This document shows, in pieces, positions 21,508-33,500 of a stretch of DNA of 64,000 nucleotides. This DNA is from Romanomermis culicivorax (taxonomy: Eukaryota > Nematoda > Enoplea > Mermithida > Mermithidae): contig CAWUHX010000227.1 of assembly GCA_963922205.1 (NCBI GenBank), positions 248,001 through 312,000 on the forward strand, read 5' to 3'. The notes below the pieces were generated by a model that was not told the DNA's origin, did no database searches, and worked only from the letters and a program-made list of their open reading frames with translations. The position numbers and the translations under genes were made by a program. Every line of letters starts with the position of its first letter. Position 1 is the first letter of the stretch.

Positions 21508-24500
21508 ATGTCAAGCGACAGCGACAGTGACCGCGAAGCTAGAGTTCGCAACAGTTCTTACTATTTGGAAAAATTTGGTAGCCGTTCACCCGAAGAATAC
21601 AAAAGCTTACGCATAACGAATATCGACCCCAAAATCGGCGAGCACGATTTAGATAACGTTCTGAGGAAGCTTTTTTCGCGTTACGGCGAAATGCATTGTA
21701 AAGTCGTCAACCCAAGGGATGTGCACGAACGTATTGCATACGTGAATTTTGATTTCGGGGAAGATGCTCGCGATGCGAGGTAGGTTTTGTAAATACCGTA
21801 CCTGTAATTAAGGGGAGCCCCCCCCCCAATACACCTGTAAGATGTTCGACCAGTTGGGAGCTTAAACTCGAATTGTGGGGAGGGGGTTGAAAAAAGTCGA
21901 GAATTTTACCAAAAAAGGCCAAAAAACACTTTTTTCTTGGGATCGGCCGGCCCCCGAGCTAGTTTAAATCCCTGGCTCCGGCTGGGGGAATTTTCCAAAA
22001 AGGCCGGGGGCCGGGGATTTTTGATCATCAATTGATATAAAAGTGTTTCATTCATAAATAAGTGAAACATAATATTGGCAGGTTTTGTCTCACAATTCGT
22101 ATATTTTTTATTACGATACCTATATTAAATTTCAGCGATAAGGCAGGCAACGCAATTTATCCTACAAACCTACGAATAAGTTTTTTTATCAAACGCTTTT
22201 GAGTTTTAACCAGAGTTGGCAAAAACCAAACTTTAGAGATTTCAACTTTTTGGTTTTTATGGTTTTTAATAGTTTCTCGTTTTTAGTGGGTTTTTTAATT
22301 TAATTCCTCAGAATGCTTAGTACATCAAAATAACCGCGTAAAAAACTGCTGGAAGTTCCTTCTATCATCATCTTAAGCTAGTTTGGGAGTCCGAAAATGA
22401 CAGAAGTATTCATTTTATCGGAAGTGCCATCACATTATGATACAGGAAATCTATTATAACAATAGAAATGCAGTAATAGTGGGCGCATGAGAAAGGCACG
22501 ATGAGTCAAGAAAATAAGGAAAGTAAAAACGGAGTAGAGCATGCGATATGTAAAGATGAAACTCAAGAAAAAAAGAAGGATGTTAAATAAAGAGAAATAT
22601 ACAATACCTCATGTAAGTAGTGAACACTTATAAGAAATCAAAATATATCCGCAGAAAAACTGGAATGACAGACAACTTCAAAGTATACCGTTTTTGATGA
22701 GAGGGTTTTAAATTCATTTGATTATTACATACAAACTGCAGTTAAAAATCACACATAAGACATCTGACATGTGTCCAAATTTCTGCTTCTCAAATCTGTC
22801 TGTGACCTAACTAAAGCAAATTCGACTCATTATACATTAGTAGTCTCGCTTGCATGATGGATACATATATAATATAGACCAGAGCACCCCATGGAGGGTA
22901 TGTGGGGTATTACCCCGGTCTTAGATTTGGAAATTCATTTACTACCCCCATAAAAACAGCTCACTATAGCAAAAAATTTTGGTAGACCTCATCCTCTCCT
23001 CAATAGGTTATAGTAATTAGAGAAAAATTGCATAATGTGTGCTTGAGACGAATTATTCAGTGGTATTTTTGACACATTTACTGAGCAAATGATAATGGGA
23101 AAGTATGCAACTTCTGTGCCATACAGCGATTTTTAGGAAAGGATTTTAGCGCATTAATATATATACTACTTGTAGGAAATCATTTGGAAGATCAAATAAT
23201 GACTTATGTATATGTGATTTATCAAAAAAATCGCCCCTTGGGAAGAGAAACATTATGTTCTTAAAATTCTTCATGTTCATGCTCTCCTTTCCTTTCTGTA
23301 CGCATATGGTTACCCAAGCTGTGGCATACTTTCCTACTGTGAGTTGAGGCATGCGAGGTCCGTTGACGTGGATCAGGAGTGGTACCTGGTTTCAAACTCG
23401 TGGTGTATAATGTAATGGGATTAATACTACTAAAGTCACATCACATTGAGCATCAGCACTTTCAATTGGACAGTGGTGGAATAAGCTTATACTCCTGAAG
23501 ATGCTGATTCAAATAATGTTTCCAAAAGTATGTTGTGCCCGATTCTTGAAATGTGCAGGAATCAGTTGACACGACATGTTCAAGGTGTGACTATTCTCTG
23601 CGTATAATCAGTGGCGAATCCAGAAATTTTTTCAGGGGGGCGGTGCTCAAAATTAGGTATTTATCCAAAAAATTCAAAAATTTTTCAAATTTGCCGAATT
23701 TCGAATTTGCAGAAAAAAATCGTGGTATTTCAAAAGTTTGGGGGGGGGGCGTCCGCCCCCCGCCGACCTAAATCCGCACTTGCGTATAATTAGTACATTC
23801 CAGAGCACCCCATGGGGGGGGGGGTATGGGGGGTATTACCCCCCTCTTAGATTTGGAAATTCATTTACTACCCCCATAAAAACAGCTCACTATAGCAAAA
23901 AATTTTGGTAGACTTCATCCTCTCCCCAGTATTTTATACTAATTCGAGAAAAATTGCAGAATGTGTGATTCTGAGGAATTACTCACTGCTCTTTTTGACA
24001 CATTTACTGAGCAAATGATGATGGGAAAGTATGCAACTTCTGTGCCATATAGCGATTTTTAGGAAAGGATATCAGCACATTAATATATACTACTTGTAGG
24101 AAATCATTATAAATATAATTGGGAGATGAAATAATGCGTTATGTATATGTGATAAATCAAAAAATCGCCCCTTGGGAAGAAAAACATTATGTTCTTAAAA
24201 TTCTGCCTCTTCATGCTCTCCTTTCCTTTTCCCCACTTCTGCGTTGGGTCTTCTGTGCGCATATGGTTACCCAAGCTGTGGCATACTTTCCTGCTATGAT
24301 TTGAGACATGTGAGGTCTGTTGACGTGGATCAGGAGTGGTACTTGGTTTTAAATTCGTAGTTCATAGTAGGGCTGTTTCGAGTACTCGAACTCGAACTGG
24401 AACTCGATTAAAACTCGACAATTTTGGCAACTCGAACTCGAAAACTTGGAAATTTAAAACTCGAACTCGATTTTTTTCAACCATTATTTCGAGTTCTTTT

Positions 24501-27500
24501 CGAGTTTAAACTTTAGAATATAATGGAATTAAGAAATCCTGCTTAGTGTTTAAGATAAAATGTCATAAGTAACATAATTTCCCAAACATTTTATTCATCT
24601 CCATGCGAAGTCAAGCTAAAAATAGAAAAGGTAAAGGCAATGATTGATTTAATCGCCAAAAAATAAGCTATATATTTGAATAGATGTAATGTATATTTAC
24701 CTTAACAGCGATTCCGTCAGATTCGACCAAATATCAGTCGTAAAAGATACTCCGTTATAGATGAAAGTTTGAATTTCTAATTTAACTTTTTCTCGCAATT
24801 TCATATATACTTCGTCTACTTTTTCTGTGTAGAAGCAGCCCGATTTCAAGTTATATGAAGGAATAATCTGAAGAAAGCATAGTATATAACAGTTCTCTAC
24901 ATGAGTAGCTGTATATAGATAATTGGCACACACCAACTTAAACAAAAACTTGATTCATATTTCTTATCTTAGTTCCTTCATTAGGGCCATGAAACCAATG
25001 TCTTCTACGTGGCTGAATGGTAGATCGTCTAAAATTATCATTTCAGCTATTTTTTTATCATTTTTTTGGAACGAGCATCACTATTGATCCATTATTTTAT
25101 CTGAAAATTATCCGAATTTCAAATGAATTTCTTCAATAAACTATGAAACTCACTGGCTGAGCGTCATCTAAAGTTTTTTGGCTTTTCATTTCCATTTGTA
25201 TCTTTTTCTTCAAATGTTCCATATCAGAAAAACGAGCTTTGAAGTTAAATTGATTGGTTTTAGAACAAAATTAAAATTTCGACTGGTGTGACTGTGTGCT
25301 TTTTTTGTAGATGAACAAGCCAATTGAGCGAGCTTCATACTGCAAAAATTGCACTTTGCCATATTGCCATGTTTCTTCAAAGCCATCCCAAATAATACTT
25401 TTTCTAGGCATTTTATTAATGATGTCAAGTCAAATATTGCTTAAATAGATAAAATGTATAATTGGTGTGGAAATACAGAATAATGCATTTGATTAAAAAA
25501 TATGATCTGCTTCAACCTGCAAGTATGAGACAAATAGTAGTGACTGCATAAAATTTTATACTAGTAACTATGACATATGCTAAACAGTTCTATGTAGTTC
25601 AGTTGTACCAGACCAGGTGCATAATAATATTGACTGGCATTTATGTAACAAAATGAACGCTTATATACAATAGTGAATTACTCGAACTCGACTCGAAACA
25701 ATTTTTAAACTCGAACTCGGAAAAGCAAAAAGACCAAGCTCGAACTCGAAATTACTAAAATTCTCTGATCGAAACAGCCCTAGTTCATAGTTTAATGGGA
25801 TTAATAATACTAAAGCCACATTCAGCATCAGGACTCTCAATTGGAAGCACTGTTCCAATCCAAGCCTGTTATGCCCGATTCTTGAAATGTGCAGGAATCA
25901 GTTGGCACAACAGTCCCCAAAGTGTGACTATTCTGTACGTATAATTACTGCATTAAAGTTGCATGATTGGGAGCTGGAAAATGGAGTTGAAATAGTAAAT
26001 GTTTTTTGCCTGTAAAAAGCATAAAGTAGGGGCATTAATCAGTTTTGTAAGTTCGAGAAACTACAACTCCCCCCTCCTTAGGAAAAAGCTGAGAGCAAAA
26101 AAAAAATTTCACGGCATATTTCAAGTACTACCCTTGAAATTTCAGATTTTACCCCTACCTAAATTTTCGACCTTGGGGACCTCTGGTACATTCAAGTTGT
26201 TTTTTGTAAGTTGTAATTGAGAATTGATTTGTGGTGAGAGTACTACGTCACCCACCCCCTCTCTGAAAAAAAGTTGGGAGCAAAAAAAAAGGTCACGGCA
26301 TATTTCAAGTACTACCCTTACAATTTAAGATTTTATCCCTACCTAAGTTTCCGACCTTGGGGACCTCTGATATAGACTATCAATTGATTCACTCATATTT
26401 TGCGTACGATTTTTTTCTACTTCATAGAGAAGTCAATCCACATAAAAACGAGCCACTCAAAAGTTCTTTTCTCTATTAACCTACAGTATGCTATCATTGA
26501 ACACAGACTACCCCATAGGGAGGGGTATGAGGGGGCTATTACCCCTTCCTAAAGCCCTTAAAATTGATCACTGGTTGATCACAAAATAACGTGTTTAGTG
26601 GACATTTAGCTACACTACCCCCGAAAATTTTTAATTTTACCCCTACCTGAAAAATCTGACCTTGGGGACCTCTGATTGAACATATTGAACTTATGAGGTT
26701 CAATTAAGCTTAACTGGTCCGGATAAAATATTCTTATTGTTTGTCTCATTTACATTTTGAAATTTAGAGCTAAGAAAATTAAAAACCTTACTGCGACAAC
26801 AGATTCAGAATATTAAACTCAATCATATTTTATAAAATTTCGTTGATAATTTGGATGTCGGAATACACACTACAAAAGACTTTTTTGTTTGTAAGCTTAC
26901 AGCAGATTCGACTCATGTACTAAATGTGTGCTTGCATGATGGATACATAAAATATCGATTGACTTATATCTTTTGTGTACAAAATGTATCATAGAAATAC
27001 GATTTTTTTTCTACTTTGTAGTGAAGTCAGCTTTTAGGCTTGAAGAGACACCAATACGTGTCTAGAAGATCGGCCAACGCGAAAAAAAGTTTCTCCGTGA
27101 TTTTGGAAAAAAAAATAAAATACCAAGGATTTTGCGTTCTTTTTGTTTTTTAAAAAAAACCAAAAAGCGAGGGCTTGCCAACCGTGGTCTTGATTGATTT
27201 AAAAATCGGTTCAATTTATTTATACCTCAAGTTGATGACAAAATTTATATTAGGTGTATATATGTCTTTCAGGGATTTTTTTCCGCACAGGGTGGATTTT
27301 TTTGGGGTCGTGCGGAAAATTTTTGGAGAGTTTTCCGCACGGAACGGGAACTTTTTCATCTTTTTAGGGGTTTTTGGTGGTGGTGCTGAAATTTTTCTAG
27401 CCGATTTCCGCAAGATGCGGAACGATCAGTGCGGAAAAAACCCTGGTGTCTTTACCCCGGCCGGGGTCGGAGTAAAATTCTTCCTCCGGCCCCGGCCGGA

Positions 27501-30500
27501 GTAAAATTTCTTCCCTCGGCCGATCCCTACTTTTTTCCCAACTTTTCTTAATTTTTTCGAGTTTGGGGGGGGGTTGGGTGCAGGGTTGGCCAAGTTGGGG
27601 AGTCCCCTCCCCACTCCACCCTCCCAATTACAGCGATGCCCCCTGACTTATTCGAACCTCATACACAAATGTCGGAACACACCCCCAACTCGGAAAAATT
27701 TAGAAAAAAGCTTTTGTTAGTCTCTTTTTAGGAAAATTTTCGTTTTTTCAACTTGTTTTTGGGATTTTTGGGGATCCCCAAACCAAAATTTTGGGTTTAC
27801 CTCCCTCCAACCAGTCGGACTTCTTACAGGTATAGTAAAAATTCACTTTTCATAAACTTGGTTTTTTGCGGGTTATTGTATAAGGCATCATAAAATTTGA
27901 ATCGAGAGCACTGTTGTAGACCGGGTGGCCGACTACCGGCTGGCCGACTGCACCGGGCGGCGGACTGTAGCACATGGCCGACTAGTTTATAATGTATAAG
28001 TCGAATCTTATGTAGAATGTTTTTGCACGAAATGTGAATAGAATGTTGCTAAATAAGGGTTTCAATGTACAAGATATCATCTAAAATGCAAGAGCAACGC
28101 AAAAATATGCTGATTAAGTAAAACAGGGTTTTTTTTTTGACCTACGAGTCACAAGCCAAGTGGCTTGTTGACCTAAAATTTTACAAGCCATTCCAAATTT
28201 TTACAAGCTAATTTTATAATATCAGTATACGTGAATAAATTCCAATGCTAGGTTATTTTTTTAAAGAAATGTATATATTGAGCATCACGGCAATTGATCA
28301 AAAAAGAGATGTCATTCAACATTATTCAATAACATTTTAGAGCTGTTAATTCATTAAAATTCAGGAAACATTTGGAATTTTTGAGTTTGATCGAAGTCTA
28401 ATATCTACAATCATTGTGGAACAAATTTTCCAGCAAACTATCCAAGAACATAATGACTTTGAATTACATGAGAAATCGACGGTTAAGTCCTCTATGATGA
28501 CAAGTGAGAGCCCAAAAAAGCTATTAATCTTTCCTGCCTGAAACACTGGAAAAATTTTTTGGGTATTGACATTCTGCGATGCTGGAAAATCAATTTTCCA
28601 AACACTTATTTGAAGAATTAGATTTGAATTTTCTGTTCAAAAGTCGTAATTTCTAGAATTTTATGTTTGAAAAATTTTAAAACCATTAATTTATTCACAC
28701 ACTCTCATGAACTTGGCCGAAAAGATATAGGTAAGAAGAGTAGAAATTTTCGAAAACTACTTCCATGAAGCTTTTGGATTGATTTTACATTAAGAAAGGA
28801 ATAATCGCTTCAAAAAGTTTACAGACTTGACGTGATCTTTCTCAAAAAATGTGTCAAGGGAAAATGTGAATCTTCATTAAATATCAAGATGAAATATTGA
28901 AGATTACCAATCAAAACATGAGATAATACGTTTAAGATGATTAAAACTATTTAAGATTAAATGATAAGTGAAGGTAGACATGTTAGGAGCAGCGGCTGAG
29001 CTAGGAAATAAATAATAATACTTATTTAAGTTATAACCGGCGCGAAGCGCCGGAAAATTTTGAGATTATGACCTCCTAAAATGCACCAAAATGCATCTTT
29101 TCTGTATCCGATATGATCAAACACATGACTCAAAAAATTCTGACAAGCCATTTTGGCTTGTTGGACTAAAATTCTACAAGCCATTTTGTCAGTCCAACAA
29201 GCCATGGCTTGTAAAATGCTAAAAAAAAAACTATGAAGTAAAAGCACACAAGGATACCTATTTGAATTCAAAAGTTTTATTATGCAAGAAATTTTTCCTC
29301 TCGTATCCGTTCACTGTGTTGAGTATATTTGTTATAAAAATGAATGAAAATGATTTTGGCGCTGCAGAATATCTGTTGACAGTTCATGGAAATTCGACGT
29401 TGCTCAAGTGCGAAGGTCGCACAAATCTCAATCATTTTTGGCTTTTCAAAAAGAATAAAACTAAACGAGGATTGACGGTTCATTTCATAGAAATTATTTT
29501 CATTCAGGGTCGTACTTGGCATTTATATACAAGAAAATCTTAATTTTGGAGTACTTATTCCCAATTTTCATGAACAGAAAATGCAAAAAATTCACCAATA
29601 TTCTTTTCAAATGGAAGCACCCTGCTGATATTCCACAAATGCGAAGGCCCTATGGATTTCACCACAGCTAAACTCATATATCGAAAAAAGTAATGAGCTT
29701 AAGTCATTCCAGAGTACGATCTTTAGATAATTTACTCAAGTAAAGACGAAATTCCGCTGTTGTTGTTCTATCTTTCCTGAAAATTCTATTTTTGCATTTT
29801 ATTCATAGTTTTTTTGCTACAAAAATATTAGAAAAAAATCGATAGAATCAATCAATCTAGGCCTTTATAATGAATTAAAAAATTATGAACTGCATATTTC
29901 TGCACTTGATTAGCATATTTTTGCGTCGCTCTTGCATTTTTTGATGATCAACATTTTATTCACATTTCGTGCGAAAACGTTTTACGTAATGTTCGACTTA
30001 CATATAAACTCTTTCAAATTGAATTCGGTCACCCGATACAGTCGGCCATCCGCTACAGTCGGCCAGGCGGCACAGTCGGTCACCCGCTACACAATCGAGA
30101 GCACTGCCAAACGCTTCAAATTCACCTGCCAGTTGTAGACTAGAACGAATTAAAAAGCGAAAAGTGTTTCAACTTACTCAAAAAAGTATCATTGTCTCCC
30201 GAGTAAAACGATATAATTTAACAGGCGAGCATCTGAAACAGGACTTCACTTTCGGAATGAATTTGCTTGATTATAAGCGATTTGTTTGCATTAATCACAG
30301 GGTGCCGAAAATTTCCTGATTTTTGTTTAGAATGTCATCAGGCTTGTAGTGCAGTGCTTAGCTCCAGTTCAACTAAAAAATGATTAATTATAAATCACTG
30401 AAAATCGACATTAGCTCACATGCAATTAGAATATTGTGTTCTAAAATCTGTAAGGTGTCATGTGAAGTTTGTTTATGAGTACGACCTTGATCAGGTACAG

Positions 30501-33500
30501 TTTTCTTGAAGAAAAGCATACTTTTAAAAAACTAACTAATATAGCTCCGATAAAAAATAAACCCAAAAATGCCCGGATTAAAGGTTAAAAAGCATATTAC
30601 CGGTAGGGATCTGGCTGAATTTTTGGATCCGAATCTGATCCAGAACCGCTGAACCATTTTTTTAGATCCGGATCCGCTGTTCTCAAAGATTAAGATTCGA
30701 CTCATAATCAGTTCTTCACTCATTCCAGTTTGCATTAAGTTTCAAAAAAAAATTCAAGTCAACGGTAGGTAGCTAAATTTTATCTGACAAGCCGCAATTT
30801 TTCAATAGTATCGTCTAGGGTGTTTTGTAGCACGAGTCAGCATAGATAGCACGGTTGACAAATGATACTTTGTTAGTCTCAAATTAATGTGCGAGCTTGT
30901 CGATTCTAGTAACCTGCTTTTACTGCATTGTTGACTCATCAAATCATGCTTGATGTCGGTACTTTAAAAAAATGAGGCTCCCATCTGGTTCTAATTAAAT
31001 CAGCTCATTCTTACATTATGCACTTGTTTAGTTGACGGACTAGTAAATATCAAGTATAGTCAGTTTTCAGTAATACTTCTTAGGAATCGCTAAATTCGCA
31101 TTCTGTTTGGATAAAAGTTTAAATATTTTAATTTATCTGGAACAGGGTTCTCTTTTCAACATTAGTGCCATTAGCAGAGCCGCTAACTGTCCTTAATTTG
31201 TATTACTTTTTCTTGACACGACTAAAATTATTAGCACAGGCCCAACTTTGTTATAACTGTGCTAAAAAAGAAAACCCTGTTCTGGAACTGCGCTTCAACT
31301 TCAATATTCTCCATTGATTTTTTCACAAAACGTATGTACTCACTATTACTGATTTGCATAAACCTCAGCATATGTCAAAACAGCTATTTTCAAACTACTT
31401 GAGTAGTGTCTAGTAGGGATCGGCCGAGGGCTCGGCCTCGGCCGAGGATTGGTACCCTCGGCCACCCTCGGCCTCGGCCGAGGGTGTCGATCAAAAATGG
31501 CCGAGGCCGAGGATTATTTGCAACTCTAAAGCAAGTAGGATATTTTTGATGTAAAATGTTTACTGCATCAAAGCACTGTTTTTTTCCACATTTGCACTAT
31601 AATGTGGAAAAAAAATCTGGAATGTGGAAAAAATTTTTGAGGTCTTTCCACAAGTGTGAAAGAAAAATTTGGGGTTTTCATATTGAAAAGATGCATTTTG
31701 GTGCATTTTAGGAGGTCCAAATCCCTAAATTAACTTTAATAATCATCATTATTCATTAAGTAGCTCAGGCGCGGCTTTTATCATGTCTACTTTCATTTAT
31801 CACTTAATCTATAATAGTTTTCATCATCTTAAAGGTAGTATCTCATGTTTTAATTGGTTATCTTCAACATTTTATCATAATATTTAATGAAGATTCGCAT
31901 TTTTTCTTTTTGAGAAAGATGAATACACGTCAAGTCTCTAGGATTTATGATGTGATTATTTCTTTGCTAACGTAAAATCAATTCAAAAGCTTCTTGGAAA
32001 TATCTTTCGGAAAGTTATACTTTTCTTACTCATATATTTTCGACCAAGTTCATGAGAGTTTACAAATAAATTACAGATTTTAAAATTTTTCAAGTAAAAT
32101 TCTAGAAATTACGACTCTTGAACACTAAATTGGAATCTAATTCTTGAAATAATGTTCGGAAAAATGCTTTTCCAGCATCCCAGAATGTCAATATACCCAA
32201 AAAAGTTTCCGGCGCTTTGCGCCGGAAAGTACCATCTTTTTTGGGCTTTCACTTGTCATCATAGAGGACTTGACCATTGATTTCTTGTGTAATTCAAGTC
32301 AATTGTGCTCTTGGATAGTTTGCTAGAAAAATTGTTCAACAACGCTTGTAGATTAGGCTTTTAGGTCGAACATTTCAATTTTTTCTCCAATTTTAATGAA
32401 TTAACTTCTCTAAATACACCGGAAAACTTGAAAAAGCTCAAAAACAGTGCGATAAAGCGTCTGTGAGCATTTTTAAGCCAAAAAACGGATTTTAAGACGA
32501 AAAAAAATTTTTTCCACATGTGGAAAAAAAAATTTGACCCCTTTCCACATTTGTGGAAAAAAGTTCGTGGAAAAAAAACAGTGCATCAAAGTGACGGGTT
32601 GACTCCATAAATTCTACAAAATTTGCATAGAAGACATCTTTGCGTTAATTTACCTATTTAGTGTTACACTTTTACAATAAATTTTTTACAATAAATTTTT
32701 TTATGTTTTGAATTACTTGATGAAGATCATAAAGGCAAGAGTAAAGAAGTCTCTTATTAGTATTACCAGTGACCAGTGTATTAATATAATATCATGTTAA
32801 AAAAATCCTCGGCTCGGCCGAGGCCGAGGCTTTTTATTTTACCCTCGGCCGATCCCTAGTGTCTAGGAGGTTAGACCCGAAGCTGTTTCAGATTCGAGTC
32901 CCAGTCGTTAACTTGGCAAAAGTGACGAAGAGAATAATGATATTGACGAAGTTGTTATTCGTGAAAACGACGATTTTCAATTTTTCACCACAATTTAGTG
33001 ATATCTTTTAGCCAACTTTCTTCTAAAACATTATTAGAAAATTTCTCCGTTTCAGTCATTAGCACGCGTGCTAACGTTAAAATTTCTTTTCATCTTCTCG
33101 ATATATATTTCGATTTCTTGTCAATTCTACAAATCAGTATATATTAACTAGCAGCAGACAATTCATAAAATACTTCGTTCACTAGAGATAAAACGGATCC
33201 AAGATTTTCAATCTTCCGGATCCGGGTAATCAACTTGCCTCCATCCGGATCCGGGTAATTGGAAATGAGTTTCACGGATCCGGATCTGGGTAATCAGGTC
33301 CACTACATACGGATCCGGACCGGATCCGGGTAGTAATAATCTATTATACAGCTGCTGTGATTATGCAGGTATTTTAATTCATGCGTCTTTAAATGGTTCT
33401 GTTTAAGTGTTTATCAGATGCATAATATCTGCTGTGTAAAGCTATACAAATTCAGGAATGTAAATTACTGTAGTAAATCTTAATCTTAATCTTATGAAAT

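Larger units (their letters stand above)
23801..26185. mobile_element. Nested sister copy of the 22880 family, itself hosting a hAT element
   Basis: It has the same ends as its host (CAGAGCACCCCATGG ... CCTTGGGGACCTCTG) and an exact 8-bp duplication GTACATTC (23793-23800 and 26186-26193) derived from the host copy. Without the internal hAT element (24368-25782) it is about 960 bp and aligns along its whole length with the outer copy, which explains the apparent 920-bp tandem duplication. Confidence 0.92.
22880..26369. mobile_element. Outer hAT-like element with a copy of its own family nested inside
   Basis: The ends are CAGAGCACCCCATGG and CCTTGGGGACCTCTG. The flanks ATATAGAC (22872-22879 and 26370-26377) are an exact 8-bp target duplication. 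Another member of the same family (23801-26185) is inserted near its right end, and a 174-bp element (23609-23782) lies just before it. Removing both leaves about 915 bp. It has no coding capacity, and the end sequences match the short elements at 26504-26674 and 39626-39804. It lies in intron 1 of the RBM15-type gene. Confidence 0.92.

Noticed and set aside
22880..24365. Apparent 920-bp tandem duplication
   Set aside because: Exact 8-bp target duplications show one family member inserted in another, so no segmental duplication is needed.
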